From contig ONAG01000006.1 in the NCBI GenBank assembly GCA_900315745.1, positions 25,854 to 89,853 on the forward strand: 64,000 bases of DNA, written 5' to 3'. The position numbers were made by a program, and so were the translations under genes. Positions within the stretch are counted from its first letter, which is position 1; each line of letters begins with the position of its first letter. Shown in pieces: positions 18,241 through 27,832 of this stretch. Source of the DNA: an uncultured Prevotellaceae bacterium. Its GTDB lineage: Bacteria; Bacteroidota; Bacteroidia; Bacteroidales; Bacteroidaceae. The notes beneath the pieces are model-generated. The model was not told where the DNA came from. It saw only the letters and a list, made by a program, of their open reading frames with translations, and made no database searches.

Positions 18241-19308
18241 CTAAGACAGTGTAAGGCCATCGAGAATCTTTATGTATTCCTCGATGGCTTTTTCTATTTC
18301 GCTGAAGCAGATGTATTCATCAGCTGAGTGGGAACGGGAGGATTGACCTGGTCCCATCTTCAACGAAGGAAAGGACATAAGGGCTTGGTCACTCAAGGTT
18401 GGCGAACCAAATGGCTCTTTACCCATTGACAGACAACGAGCTACTATAGGATGGCTGATGTCAATGTGGGATGATTTCAGGCGAAATGAGCGGGCCTTCA
18501 CCTCGCTTGCAACATTGCTCCGGATCAGGGCGAAAACCTCTTCATTGTCATATAATTCATTGGTGCGTACGTCGATAACAGCCTTGCAGATATCTGGTAC
18601 GACATTGTGCTGGGTGCCTGCATTGAGCACGGTCACATTCATCACCGTGGGACCAAGTAGCGGACTTACCTTCTCGAAACGATAGTCACGAAGCCATGTC
18701 AAGTCGTTGAGCATCTTGTATATGGCGTTTACTCCTTCGTTGCGGGCAGCGTGACCTGAACGGCCATATGATGTCATGTCTATTACCATGAGGCCTTTTT
18801 CAGCAATGGCTGGCTGCATGCCTGTCGGCTCTCCTACGAGTGCGACAGTAATTGGAGGTAGCAAGGGCAGGACACTGGATATGCCGTTAACTCCAGAGAC
18901 TTCTTCTTCTGCTGATGCCAAATATATAAGGTTGTAGGATTGGTGGGTGGATGAAAGGTATTTGAATACTTCCAACAAAGACACGAGGCCGCCACCGCAA
19001 TCGTTGCTTCCCAAGCCGTAGAGCCGGTCTCCATCTGTGAATGGCTTGTATGGGTCGTATGTCCATGATGCCACAGGACGAACAGTGTCGATATGAGCAT
19101 TGAGCAGCAGGGTGGGGCGGTCGAGGGAGTAGTCTGGGGCGATTGCCCAGATGTTGTTGTTTTCACGGCGTGGAGCCAACCCCCACTTCCTCATCATGTC
19201 TTCCAATAGGTCGGCTGCTGCTGCCTCTTCTCGGCTAACACTTGGTGTCGCTATCAACTGGTTTAGCAAACTTACTGCTTGTTGTACTTGTTGGGTGATG
19301 GCTTTCAT
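18241..19308 (-). CDS. M20 family deacylase (ArgE/DapE-like)
   Basis: A 355-residue zinc-dependent amidohydrolase. Family marks are NAHIDTVRPV (first metal ligand), GSNDCGGGLVS, the catalytic pair ASAEEEV, GEPTG, and a dimerisation domain before the final HSADE. The start MKAITQQVQQ at 19308 is used because a well-formed promoter lies between it and the longer open frame. In Bacteroidales the close homologue acts in arginine synthesis, removing the N-acyl (acetyl or succinyl) group from citrulline or ornithine. No arginine genes are adjacent, so the substrate remains open. It is convergent with the EnvC-like gene (13 bases). Confidence 0.85.
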   Translation of the reverse strand: MKAITQQVQQAVSLLNQLIATPSVSREEAAAADLLEDMMRKWGLAPRRENNNIWAIAPDYSLDRPTLLLNAHIDTVRPVASWTYDPYKPFTDGDRLYGLGSNDCGGGLVSLLEVFKYLSSTHQSYNLIYLASAEEEVSGVNGISSVLPLLPPITVALVGEPTGMQPAIAEKGLMVIDMTSYGRSGHAARNEGVNAIYKMLNDLTWLRDYRFEKVSPLLGPTVMNVTVLNAGTQHNVVPDICKAVIDVRTNELYDNEEVFALIRSNVASEVKARSFRLKSSHIDISHPIVARCLSMGKEPFGSPTLSDQALMSFPSLKMGPGQSSRSHSADEYICFSEIEKAIEEYIKILDGLTLS

Positions 19309-19347
19309 GAGTTGTTGGTGGTGAAAGGATTGTCTGTTGTTTGTTTG

Positions 19348-19379
19348 CAAAAGTAACTTTATTCTTCCAACTTCGCAAA
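19348..19379 (-). promoter_or_regulatory. Promoter of the M20 deacylase
   Basis: On the minus strand TTTG (19376-19379) and TACTTTTG (19348-19355) are 20 bases apart, matching the Bacteroidota -33/-7 arrangement. The leader is about 35 bases. Confidence 0.75.
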
Positions 19380-19396
19380 TTTTCCAATAAAAAACA

Positions 19397-19430
19397 ATGC
19401 CGTGCCTCATCTGTTGTGAGAGCACGGCAT
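19397..19430 (-). terminator. Rho-independent terminator after the small exported protein
   Basis: A perfect 9-base stem ATGCCGTGC / GCACGGCAT with a 16-base loop that itself can pair (CTCA/TGAG). On the minus strand it is followed by TGTTTTTTATT. It lies 21 bases past the stop of the gene at 19452-19814. Confidence 0.75.
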
Positions 19431-19451
19431 AGGTTTGTCTGATATTCTTGA

Positions 19452-19814
19452 TTATTTGAGCAGACCGCGATTGTGGAGTGTCGCATTAAGCAACATCAGG
19501 TATTTGCGGTATTGGCTTTTTGACATCACCATGCGCGTGGCGGCAAGGTTGCGATTTATTGCCTTTTCCATCAGAGATTTGCGCTCGTCGGCTGATGCAT
19601 AGGCAGCGATTTGCATGTCATTGCCAAAAGCATACATCACATCGGTTACAAATTCTCTTTGGTCACAACTCAATTCAAGTGCGTAGCTCAACTGGTTCAT
19701 GTTAACATTGAACTCATAGCGGCTGGCTTCGTTCACTGATTCGTTTTCTTCATTTTCTGCAAATGCCATAGTCATGCTCAGCATGACGATGACTGACATA
19801 AACAATCTTTTCAT
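19452..19814 (-). CDS. Small exported protein, unknown function
   Basis: A 120-residue protein with a clear signal peptide (MKRLFMSVIVMLSMTMAFAEN). The mature 100 residues look all-helical (MNQLSYALELSCDQREFVTDVMYAFGN...), with no motif I can name. It has its own promoter and terminator, so it is a single-gene unit. I recall similar short exported helical proteins in Prevotella but no assigned role. Confidence 0.75.
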   Translation of the reverse strand: MKRLFMSVIVMLSMTMAFAENEENESVNEASRYEFNVNMNQLSYALELSCDQREFVTDVMYAFGNDMQIAAYASADERKSLMEKAINRNLAATRMVMSKSQYRKYLMLLNATLHNRGLLK

Positions 19815-19917
19815 CTTTTTACCTTTCTTTTTTTTAATGGAGCCTTGTTCGTTATCCTTCTTTTTTGTGGCTCCTTAGTGAAATAATTGTGTTATCCTTT
19901 TTGTCTTTTTGACGATG

Positions 19918-19947
19918 CAAAGGTAGGGCGTTTTTTTACTTCACCAA
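19918..19947 (-). promoter_or_regulatory. Promoter of the small exported protein
   Basis: The minus strand has TACCTTTG at 19918-19925 and TTG at 19945-19947, spacing 19. The leader of about 100 bases is purine-rich. Confidence 0.65.
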
Positions 19948-20058
19948 TGCTTTTCTGTGATAGTTTGCATAATAATCTTCTCTTTTTTGACTAAAGTCAA
20001 GAAAAAATGGCCATTTTTCTTTTTTTTTCTTCTTGGAACTCGTGACAATAAAACATGA

Positions 20059-20086
20059 TGCCGTGGCTCCTTGTAAAGCCACGGCA
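20059..20086 (-). terminator. Terminator after the M6 protease gene
   Basis: A perfect 10-base stem TGCCGTGGCT / AGCCACGGCA with an 8-base loop. On the minus strand it is followed by TCATGTTTTATT. It lies 30 bases past the stop of the M6 gene. The arms resemble those of the terminator at 19397-19430. Confidence 0.75.
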
Positions 20087-20116
20087 CCGATTATGTTTGA
20101 GTATTACTCCTTTATG

Positions 20117-23100
20117 CTAATCGTTCAAAATCATGTTCACGATGCTTGTCACGTCATTCACGGAAATTGTTCCATCGCCGTCAATGTCTGCATTCTCAAA
20201 TATAAAGACCTCTAACTCATCGCCTCCTTCAAGAACATAATCCACAGCCAAGCTCACGTCGGCCACAGATACGACTCCGTCACCATTGACATCGCCAAGT
20301 ACTGCCTTCATCTTGCGGTAAATCTTCACTGCTTTCATGTTGCCTGGGGCGTAGCAAGCGAAGATGGGGTTTCCATTGTTGTAGTTGAATCGCAAATCGT
20401 TGCGGTTATAATCCTGGAACTTGATTGAAGCGGTGGTGTTTTCGACAGAAATTGTGGCAATAGTGCTGCTTAACGTGTTGTCTTCTGTTGTGGCAAGAAT
20501 ATTGCTGCTGCTCGAAGAGCTGCAAAGATATCCATTGCCCACGTTCAACTGCCAGCCATTTTCCGTCTTTTCGAGGATGATGTTCTGGGTTTCGTCTGTA
20601 GAGCTGATGCTGTTGTCGTCGTTGGGGGTTACTGACACGGCGGAGCGGTTCCTGTTGTTTTGTGTCCTGCCCAAAGCATAGTAGTTGCCGTTGTTCTCTG
20701 CCACGATGATTAACATGTCTTTGTCTTTCAATTGGCTTGTGTTTTGAACCAGGACGTATGTCACCTCTTCCATCTTCACATTCAGCGTATATGATGCAGA
20801 ACCGCTGTAATGGGTTTCGGTGGCTGCAGAAGTGGCGGTGATGATTGTGGTTCCGCTACCAACAAGTGTAATCGCACCCGTTGTGGCATTCACGGTGGCT
20901 ACGGAAGTGTTGCTGCTCGTATATGTCACGGTGAGATCGGATGGCGTTACAGTTAAAGTTGGTGTCACGAACTCTTTGCCTTCTACGGCATTTACTTCAG
21001 TCTCGCTGAATGATAGAGTGGGTGCAGCCTTGGGGAGTTCGTACTCCATGTATAGGTTGGCATATATCATATTGTTGTTGGGGCTGCTCTTGTAGTTCAA
21101 GAATCTTGGACTTTGCACATTGTACAGAATCGTTCCATAATCTGTTGTCGTAGTGCCCCACCATGAGCTGGAGGTGACTTTGTAGCTTAAGGTCACTCCA
21201 CTGGCGTCGTCGTTTAGTGTCCAATTGTTTCCTGTTGTGGCAAGGGCAAGCTTCTTTTCCGCTGTAGCATTGAGGTATTTCCCATCTTGAGTTGCCAACT
21301 TGTAGCTTGTGCCGCTACCTGTCAGGGTGAACACATTCACATTGGTGTTTTCGCCCACTATGATGAAGTCACCATCTGCTGTAACGTCAACGCTTGTCAA
21401 GTAGTTGCTGGATAGTGAGCTTGCTGCCTTGCTCTTGCTGCCGCAAGCGATGATGTATTTCTTTCCACTGACAATCTCGCTGGTGGAAGTGACGCGCTTG
21501 TACATGGTGCTGCCTGATACAGGAGTGACAATTGAATAATTCGCAGTTACAACATCGCTTGATTCTCCATCCGCCACGGAAATGGCCTTGATGGTGGTGC
21601 TGCTCTCTACTGTGATGGGACCTGTGTATCGTGTGCTGTTGGTAGTAGGTGTTGAGCCATCAACTGTATAGTATATTACGGCTCCTTCTTGAGCGCAGCT
21701 GATGGTGACCTGGACGGCATCTGTGTATGCACCTGCTGCAGGAGTGAATGTAGGTGGTGCTACCAGGCTCAGTCCCCTGAAGTTGAATGAGATGGTCTTG
21801 TCGCTGTTCTGGGTGATGTCCTCAACTGATGAGTCAAGGTAGTATGAGCCATCGCTGTTTTTGTTGTATAACTTTGCTGCAGGTGTCGTGTTCTTTCCAA
21901 AAGAATTTACATTGCCATAGGGGAATGGGTCGTTTGCCATACCTTCAGAAGAATAGTATCTTGTGCCCATATATGTGGTGTATTGGTATTGGTTGTCAGC
22001 AGGAATCCATGTCATGCGTTGGTGTGAAGGGTCGTCATTCGGTTGGTTGTTGCTCCATACGCTTTCGTCATAATCGACGTGCAGGATGAGCAGGCCGGCA
22101 CCTGGCAGACTGGCGTCCCAACCTTGCTTTTGGCGGTTCTCCAATAGGTAGAATTCATTGTTGTTGCCATTATTATAAATAATGTAAGATTCTCCGCCAT
22201 TCTGCAGTGACTTCAAGCCTGTTACTGCAGTGCTGTAAGTGAGGGTGATTGGTTCTTTCCATCCAGCCACCCAACGCTCATAACTGGTGTATCCTGATGG
22301 CTGGTATCCGTCGCCGTTGTAACTACCACTATCCATCAGGTCCCATTCGCCCATTCCTTGACCGCCGCTGTAGTCGGTATCGTAAAAGTCGGGATAACCT
22401 AAGCAGTGGCTGAACTCATGGCACATGGTGCCTATTCCTGCTATGGTTCCTGTCGAGCCGTTAAGCTCGCCACCACATGCATAGGTGTCTATTTTCACGC
22501 CATCGAGAGTGAGAGTGCCAGAACCATCACCATAATATGATGCACTACTAAGGCTCCATTCATGGGGCCAGATGGTGGTTGAGGCTCCTCCGTCGGCTTC
22601 GCCTTTGCCGGCATAAACCACATAAACTTGATCTACATAACCATCACCATCCCAGTCGTAGTCGGCAAAATTCACGCTCGAATCTGCTTTTTTGCAAGCT
22701 TCAATAACCATTGTGGCTGGGTATTTGTCGTTGCCTTGCGAGTCGTTGCTTCCATAATATGATTGGGCCATTGATACGGTGACAGGACCTACAACATCAA
22801 ATTCCAATTCAAATTGGCCCTCGCTTTGGGCATAGAAATAGTCATACATCGAACCTTTGAAATTGCCGTAAGAGAAATTCCTTTCGTTGGCTATGCGTTG
22901 ATATAGGGCGTTGTTGTTGGCAGACTGGAATTTCACGTCGGCGAAATTGACAAGGATGATGATGCCTTTCTTCTTGCCTGTATAGTTGCCCACATTGCCT
23001 ACCTTTTTGGGTGCTGCGAGGCGATTGCTGCGGCGGCTGTTGGCTTCTTTACGGCGTGTTTCTGCCACTTTTTTTACTGACTGTATATCTACTGAACGGA

Positions 23101-23329
23101 AAATTTCGGTGTTTCCTTCAGACCTGTATGCCTTGCCGTTGGAAGAAAGCCAATAGTGACCATGCTCATCGCCTACAAGGCGTGCCTGAACGGTAGTTCC
23201 ATCACTTAATTTCAAAGTGCGAACCAATCCTGGTTTTGCTGGTACTGCGTTGATGGCAAGTGTCATTGTTGCCATCCAAAGCAATAGCATTCCTTTTTTC
23301 AAAATGTTGTAAGTTTGATTTTTGTTCAT
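20117..23329 (-). CDS. Secreted M6-family metalloprotease with chitobiase-like, Big and dockerin-like domains
   Basis: A 1070-residue exported protein. Residues 1-28 form a signal peptide. The M6 (immune inhibitor A-like) catalytic domain spans about 110-480, with the zinc motif HEFSH at 304-308 and downstream YPDFYDTDY. A chitobiase/CHU C-terminal-like domain lies near 540-610 (FTPAAGAYTDAVQVTIS, YYTVDGSTPT), then a lipocalin-like or lectin-like repeat region (duplicated, YKLATQDGKYLNAT and WQLNVGNGYL), a Big_2-like domain near 780-870 (VTYTSSNTSVATVN), and a C-terminal pair of calcium-loop repeats of dockerin type (LGDVNGDGVVSVADV and ADIDGDGTISVNDV). No type IX sorting domain is evident. 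Likely an extracellular or surface protease for host or dietary protein. Confidence 0.85.
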   Translation of the reverse strand: MNKNQTYNILKKGMLLLWMATMTLAINAVPAKPGLVRTLKLSDGTTVQARLVGDEHGHYWLSSNGKAYRSEGNTEIFRSVDIQSVKKVAETRRKEANSRRSNRLAAPKKVGNVGNYTGKKKGIIILVNFADVKFQSANNNALYQRIANERNFSYGNFKGSMYDYFYAQSEGQFELEFDVVGPVTVSMAQSYYGSNDSQGNDKYPATMVIEACKKADSSVNFADYDWDGDGYVDQVYVVYAGKGEADGGASTTIWPHEWSLSSASYYGDGSGTLTLDGVKIDTYACGGELNGSTGTIAGIGTMCHEFSHCLGYPDFYDTDYSGGQGMGEWDLMDSGSYNGDGYQPSGYTSYERWVAGWKEPITLTYSTAVTGLKSLQNGGESYIIYNNGNNNEFYLLENRQKQGWDASLPGAGLLILHVDYDESVWSNNQPNDDPSHQRMTWIPADNQYQYTTYMGTRYYSSEGMANDPFPYGNVNSFGKNTTPAAKLYNKNSDGSYYLDSSVEDITQNSDKTISFNFRGLSLVAPPTFTPAAGAYTDAVQVTISCAQEGAVIYYTVDGSTPTTNSTRYTGPITVESSTTIKAISVADGESSDVVTANYSIVTPVSGSTMYKRVTSTSEIVSGKKYIIACGSKSKAASSLSSNYLTSVDVTADGDFIIVGENTNVNVFTLTGSGTSYKLATQDGKYLNATAEKKLALATTGNNWTLNDDASGVTLSYKVTSSSWWGTTTTDYGTILYNVQSPRFLNYKSSPNNNMIYANLYMEYELPKAAPTLSFSETEVNAVEGKEFVTPTLTVTPSDLTVTYTSSNTSVATVNATTGAITLVGSGTTIITATSAATETHYSGSASYTLNVKMEEVTYVLVQNTSQLKDKDMLIIVAENNGNYYALGRTQNNRNRSAVSVTPNDDNSISSTDETQNIILEKTENGWQLNVGNGYLCSSSSSSNILATTEDNTLSSTIATISVENTTASIKFQDYNRNDLRFNYNNGNPIFACYAPGNMKAVKIYRKMKAVLGDVNGDGVVSVADVSLAVDYVLEGGDELEVFIFENADIDGDGTISVNDVTSIVNMILND

Positions 23330-23377
23330 TTCTTAATTCTTGTTATTTAGTTTTTTTTGTTTTTTATTTTTCGTACT

Positions 23378-23587
23378 TCATGTCTTGGGCAAGTGGCTTT
23401 GCTCTTCTCCTGCTTTAAGTTCTGCATCTTCCTTTTCTATTTCGGCAAGTCTTTGCATGGCAAGCGAGATCCTCCTGTCTCTGCGTATCTGTCGAAGGGC
23501 TTTCAGGGCTTGTTCCATCAGAACTTCATCTGTCACGATGTAACTTAGTTCACGGTGCAATGCCGCATTGATTTGTACTGCGTTCAT
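23378..23587 (-). CDS. Small 69-residue conserved-looking protein
   Basis: A 69-residue, charged, helical protein (MNAVQINAALHRELSYIV...). The pattern NAALHRELSYIVTDE followed by a basic ALKALRQIRRDRR helix resembles short Bacteroidales proteins often found in antitoxin-like gene pairs, but no toxin gene is adjacent. A -7 box 26 bases upstream supports expression. It ends 48 bases before the M6 protease start and may lead that transcript. Function unknown. Confidence 0.6.
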   Translation of the reverse strand: MNAVQINAALHRELSYIVTDEVLMEQALKALRQIRRDRRISLAMQRLAEIEKEDAELKAGEEQSHLPKT

Positions 23588-23613
23588 ATCTGCTTAGTTT
23601 AAGTTCAGGATTG

Positions 23614-23621
23614 CAAAAGTA
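23614..23621 (-). promoter_or_regulatory. Promoter -7 box for the 69-residue protein and M6 protease
   Basis: The minus strand reads TACTTTTG, 26 bases before the ATG at 23587. There is no separate -7 box in the 48 bases before the M6 gene, so both may depend on this one. Confidence 0.55.
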
Positions 23622-23779
23622 GATAAATTTTCTATAATTCATGTATTTTTTTTTATTTTATAACTATATTTAAATAAGGTGTGATATAAAGAGTTTACAT
23701 TTTTGCTTTTTTTGCCCTTATTCTCACTTTTGTTACCTATGCATGTTTTATGTTAGGTGAAAAATAGACGTCCGATACC

Positions 23780-23977
23780 CTAATGCCTATGGACTTGGTG
23801 AATGCCTTTGAAATTGGATATTTCTTTTGCCTTTTTCTCATGCTCTTCGGTGCCGATGGTTAGTCTGTTCATCTCCATGGTGAGTTTTCGAACCTAAGCA
23901 CGAATACTGTTCTCGCTGCCGTCAATCTCCTTGCTGCCAAGGTAGAGTTCTGTGCTTTTCTTTGCACTTCTGTCCAT
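23780..23977 (-). pseudogene. Decayed prophage fragment, tail tape-measure-like
   Basis: The minus strand from ATG 23977 reads MDRSAKKSTELYLGSKEIDG, continues with SENSIRA, meets a TAG at codon 28, then runs VRKLTMEMNRLTIGTEEHEK and KAKEI to a stop at 23780. The phrase LTIGTEEHEKKAKEIS is typical of the coiled-coil N-terminal part of Bacteroidota phage tape-measure proteins. Only this short piece remains. The internal stop is one C-to-T change from CAG. The family assignment is pattern recall, not a search. Confidence 0.5.
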
Positions 23978-24121
23978 GATATGTTAAATAACATGTTGTT
24001 TTTGTTTGCCTATTTCAGAAATCATTCTTATCTTTGCAACATAAAAAATAGACATCACAATGGTAATACTTTCAATTCTTACATTAGCCTATTTTATTTA
24101 TTGTTGCAAAGACGTATTCTA

Positions 24122-24376
24122 TTAAAAGATGTCTTTCTTCTTCCCTATAGTCATCTTGTTGACCATTTCCAACAGTCTTTCCATCTCATGGTCTCCGTAG
24201 TACTCGGCAGCAATGTTGTCCAGCGCGTCCACGTGTTGCACAAACATGGAGTCATACCTGTCCACGGGCTTTCTTGTTTCTCCGTATGCGGTGGCTACGC
24301 CGCCGCTATAGTCTGGAGTACAGATTTCATGCCCTTTTTAATTGGCTGATGACAGGTTTGGACTGAAAGATTCCAT
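24122..24376 (-). pseudogene. Decayed short gene, possibly from the same prophage
   Basis: From ATG 24376 the minus strand encodes MESFSPNLSSAN, a TAA at codon 13, then 71 open codons including DYSGGVATAYGETRKP, DRYDSMFVQHVDALDNIAAE and YYGDHEMERLL, ending at 24122. It would be an 84-residue protein if the TAA were CAA. I do not recognise the family with certainty; the VDALDNIAAEYYGDHEMERL stretch faintly recalls phage tail proteins. It is the only other coding-like remnant in this gap. Confidence 0.45.
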
Positions 24377-24489
24377 TTTAATGTGATGTAAAATGATTAA
24401 ACTATGCAATATTTAGTTAAATAATGCAAAATTTACCAATGTTGAAAGAATTGGAGTTTATAAAATTAGGATAATTAAGGCTAAGTTAG

Positions 24490-24497
24490 TACCTTTG
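24490..24497 (+). promoter_or_regulatory. Promoter -7 box of the ribosomal supercluster
   Basis: TACCTTTG matches TAnnTTTG. The rpsL ATG lies 82 bases further on, giving a leader of about 77 bases. A clear -33 TTG is not seen at the expected spacing. Confidence 0.6.
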
Positions 24498-24579
24498 CAG
24501 CCCAAATGGTGTGCCATGACATGCCAAGGTCTAATGTGTAAACAACAATACAACAATATAATAATTAAAAATTCAAACA

Positions 24580-24960
24580 ATGCCTACAATTTCGCAATTA
24601 GTAAGAAAAGGCAGAAAGGAACTTGTTGACAAGAGCAAATCACCAGCTTTGGATTCATGTCCTCAGCGCCGTGGCGTTTGTGTTCGCGTCTATACAACAA
24701 CTCCTAAAAAGCCTAATTCGGCAATGAGAAAAGTTGCCCGTGTAAGACTGACCAACCAAAAGGAAGTGAACTCATACATACCAGGTGAGGGTCACAACCT
24801 GCAGGAGCACAGCATCGTGCTCGTAAGAGGTGGTCGTGTAAAAGACCTTCCTGGCGTGCGCTATCATATTGTACGTGGCACGCTCGACACTGCCGGCGTC
24901 GCAAATCGTACACAGCGTCGCTCGAAATATGGAGCTAAGCGTCCTAAGCAGAAGAAGTAA
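24580..24960 (+). CDS. rpsL: 30S ribosomal protein S12
   Basis: S12 at the decoding centre. It has 126 residues with the conserved [18 protein letters not shown] loop, where streptomycin-resistance changes occur (the lysine is wild type), and [20 protein letters not shown]. It is first in the supercluster, 146 bases before rpsG, a long spacer that could carry regulation. Confidence 0.98.
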   Translation: MPTISQLVRKGRKELVDKSKSPALDSCPQRRGVCVRVYTTTPKKPNSAMRKVARVRLTNQKEVNSYIPGEGHNLQEHSIVLVRGGRVKDLPGVRYHIVRGTLDTAGVANRTQRRSKYGAKRPKQKK

Positions 24961-25106
24961 CAGCCGGAGAAGGCCTATTTCTTAGGACTACATTATTTTA
25001 TTTAAACGTTTTGCTGGAGATTTGTTAGATAGGTTGAGTAAATGCTCTCGTGTGAGCGTTGAAGAACAAGAAATACAGCCCCAAGCAGAATTTATTTCAA
25101 ATTAAA

Positions 25107-25583
25107 ATGAGAAAAGCAAAACCAAAAAAACGTCTGGTACTGCCAGATCCAGTCTTCAATGACCAGAAGGTCTCCAAATTTGTGAATCATCTGATGTATG
25201 ATGGCAAAAAGTCCATCTCTTACGAGATCTTCTACAATGCCCTTGACATAGTTAAAAATAAAATGTCGAAGGAAGAGAAATCACCTCTCGAGATTTGGAA
25301 AACTGCTCTCGACAACATCACACCACAAGTGGAGGTGAAGAGCCGCCGTATTGGTGGTGCCACTTTCCAGGTGCCAACAGAAATCCGTCCTGACAGGAAG
25401 GAAAGTGTGTCGATGAAGAACATGATCAACTTTGCACGCAAACGCGGAGGAAAGAGCATGGCTGAGAAGCTGGCTGCTGAGATAATGGACGCATTCAACA
25501 ATCAAGGTGGTGCATTCAAGCGTAAGGAAGACATGCACCGCATGGCTGAGGCCAACCGTGCTTTCGCACATTTCAGGTTTTAA
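25107..25583 (+). CDS. rpsG: 30S ribosomal protein S7
   Basis: S7 nucleates assembly of the 16S rRNA 3' domain. The family N-terminus [10 protein letters not shown] sets the start at 25107; the frame open from 25059 adds 16 unrelated residues. It then has 158 residues, with [24 protein letters not shown] characteristic of S7. fusA follows after 35 bases, as in the classical str operon. Confidence 0.98.
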   Translation: MRKAKPKKRLVLPDPVFNDQKVSKFVNHLMYDGKKSISYEIFYNALDIVKNKMSKEEKSPLEIWKTALDNITPQVEVKSRRIGGATFQVPTEIRPDRKESVSMKNMINFARKRGGKSMAEKLAAEIMDAFNNQGGAFKRKEDMHRMAEANRAFAHFRF

Positions 25584-25618
25584 CAACAATAGGTAGCAAT
25601 TAAGGTAAAAAGAGAAAA

Positions 25619-27733
25619 ATGGCAAAGCAAGATCTTCATCTCACTCGAAACATCGGCATCATGGCTCACATTGATGCTGGTAAGACAACAACATCCGAGC
25701 GCATTCTCTACTATACGGGAAAAACCCACAAAATTGGGGAAGTGCACGACGGTGCTGCTACCATGGACTGGATGGCACAAGAGCAGGAGAGGGGTATAAC
25801 CATCACTTCCGCTGCCACTACTTGTTCGTGGGACTGGAATGGAAAGAAGTTCAAAATCAACCTCATCGACACTCCGGGACACGTTGACTTCACTGCTGAG
25901 GTGGAGCGCTCGTTGAGAGTTCTCGATGGTGCGGTCGCTACTTATTCTGCCGCTGATGGAGTACAGCCACAGTCGGAAACTGTTTGGCGCCAAGCTGACA
26001 AATACAATGTTCCACGTATTGGATATGTGAACAAGATGGACCGCTCTGGTGCTGACTTCTTTGAGACTGTACAGCAGATGAAAGACATCCTGGGTGCTAA
26101 TCCATGCCCAGTGCAAATTCCTATTGGGGCTGAAGAGCATTTCAAAGGAGTGGTTGACCTCATCAAAATGAAGGCCATTATTTGGAACGACGAGAGCATG
26201 GGTGCCGAATACGACATCGAGGACATCCCCGCTGACCTCATCGACGAGGCAGAGGAGTGGCGCGACAAAATGCTCGAGTGCGCATCCAACTACGACGATG
26301 CCCTCATGGAGAAGTATCTCGACGGACAGGAAATATCTGAGGAGGAAATCATCGCTGCATTGCGCAAAGGCACAGTGTCAATGGAAATCACTCCTATGGT
26401 GTGCGGTTCGTCATACAAGAACAAGGGCGTACAACCATTGCTCGATTACGTGTGCGCTTTCTTGCCTTCACCTATTGACGCCATCAACATCGAAGGTACC
26501 AATCCTGATACAGAAGAGGTAGAGGAGCGCAAACCTTCCGAGGATGAGCCCACGGCTGCCCTGGCATTCAAAATCGCTACCGACCCATACATGGGAAGAC
26601 TCGTGTTCTTCCGCGTGTATTCAGGCAAAGTGGAGGCTGGCTCTTACGTCTATAACCCACGCTCGGGTAAAAAGGAACGCATTAGCCGTCTCTTCCAGAT
26701 GAACTCCAACAAGGAGATTCCAATGGAATCAATCGATGCTGGAGACATAGGTGCAGGAGTGGGATTCAAGGACATCCATACTGGTGACACCCTTTGCGAT
26801 GAAAACCATCCCATCGTGCTTGAGTCAATGACATTCCCCGACCCAGTGATTGGTATCGCTGTGGAACCAAAATCACAAGCTGACATCGACAAGCTGGGTA
26901 TCGGATTGGCAAAACTCGCCGAGGAAGACCCCACTTTCACAGTGCGTACCGACGAGCAGAGCGGACAAACCATCATCTCTGGTATGGGCGAGCTGCATCT
27001 CGACATCATCATCGACCGTCTCAAGAGGGAATTCAAGGTGGAGTGCAACCAAGGCAAGCCACAAGTGAACTACAAAGAGGCTATCACGAAGACTGTCAAC
27101 TTGCGCGAAGTCTATAAAAAGCAGAGTGGTGGTAGAGGTAAGTTTGCTGACATCATCGTAAACGTCGGGCCTGTGGATGATGACTTCAAGGAGGGCGGAT
27201 TGCAGTTCGTCAACGAGGTCAAGGGTGGCAACATTCCAAAGGAATTCATTCCTTCCATTCAGAAGGGCTTTGAAAATGCCATGAAGAATGGTGTGCTCGG
27301 TGGATATCCAATGGACTCCCTGAAAGTGACCGTCATTGATGGCTCGTTCCATCCCGTTGACTCCGACCAGCTCTCGTTCGAAATCGCTGCCATGCAAGCC
27401 TACAAGAACGCATGCGTAAAGGCAGCTCCTGTGCTCATGGAGCCTATCATGAAACTCGAGGTGGTGACACCAGAGGAAAGCATGGGCGACGTGATCGGAG
27501 ACCTCAACAAGCGCCGCGGACAAGTTCAAGGCATGGACGAGGCTCGCTCAGGTGGAAGAATAGTGAAGGCACTCGTGCCACTGTCGGAAACTTTCGGCTA
27601 TGTCACAGCACTGCGCACCATCACTTCCGGACGTGCAACTTCTTCAATGGAGTATGACCACCATGCACCTCTCAGCAGCTCAATAGCCAAGGCTGTACTG
27701 CAAGAGGTTAACGGCAGAGCCGACTTGGTGTGA
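25619..27733 (+). CDS. fusA: Elongation factor G
   Basis: Translocase GTPase of 704 residues. G-domain motifs [10 protein letters not shown] (G1), DTPGHVDF (G3) and NKMD (G4) are near the N-terminus. Domains II-V follow, with [18 protein letters not shown] in domain III and [10 protein letters not shown] in domain IV. It is the main translocation EF-G, judged by its position between rpsG and rpsJ. No tuf gene follows, unlike the E. coli str operon. Confidence 0.98.
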   Translation: MAKQDLHLTRNIGIMAHIDAGKTTTSERILYYTGKTHKIGEVHDGAATMDWMAQEQERGITITSAATTCSWDWNGKKFKINLIDTPGHVDFTAEVERSLRVLDGAVATYSAADGVQPQSETVWRQADKYNVPRIGYVNKMDRSGADFFETVQQMKDILGANPCPVQIPIGAEEHFKGVVDLIKMKAIIWNDESMGAEYDIEDIPADLIDEAEEWRDKMLECASNYDDALMEKYLDGQEISEEEIIAALRKGTVSMEITPMVCGSSYKNKGVQPLLDYVCAFLPSPIDAINIEGTNPDTEEVEERKPSEDEPTAALAFKIATDPYMGRLVFFRVYSGKVEAGSYVYNPRSGKKERISRLFQMNSNKEIPMESIDAGDIGAGVGFKDIHTGDTLCDENHPIVLESMTFPDPVIGIAVEPKSQADIDKLGIGLAKLAEEDPTFTVRTDEQSGQTIISGMGELHLDIIIDRLKREFKVECNQGKPQVNYKEAITKTVNLREVYKKQSGGRGKFADIIVNVGPVDDDFKEGGLQFVNEVKGGNIPKEFIPSIQKGFENAMKNGVLGGYPMDSLKVTVIDGSFHPVDSDQLSFEIAAMQAYKNACVKAAPVLMEPIMKLEVVTPEESMGDVIGDLNKRRGQVQGMDEARSGGRIVKALVPLSETFGYVTALRTITSGRATSSMEYDHHAPLSSSIAKAVLQEVNGRADLV

Positions 27734-27832
27734 TATTCAAATAATCATTTATCTAATTCGGATGGCAGCCACAAACCTGCTTAGCGTATGACTCTTAAAC
27801 AGGGGAATGGGTGCCATCGTAAAAAAACTATT

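Larger units (their letters stand above)
23622..24489. other. Gene-poor gap before the ribosomal supercluster
   Basis: About 870 bases without an intact gene. It holds the two decayed fragments described separately, AT-rich spacer on either side (23622-23779, 23978-24121, 24377-24489) and no tRNA, inverted-repeat ends or integrase trace that I can see. Confidence 0.7.

Noticed and set aside
23780-24376. Stop-codon reassignment (as in some gut phages) to explain the internal stops of the relics
   Set aside because: Two different stop codons (TAG and TAA) interrupt them and the surrounding sequence is eroded, so ordinary decay is simpler.
27734-27832. A tuf gene between fusA and rpsJ
   Set aside because: Only 99 bases are present; tuf is known to lie elsewhere in Bacteroidota, so the absence is not a deletion.
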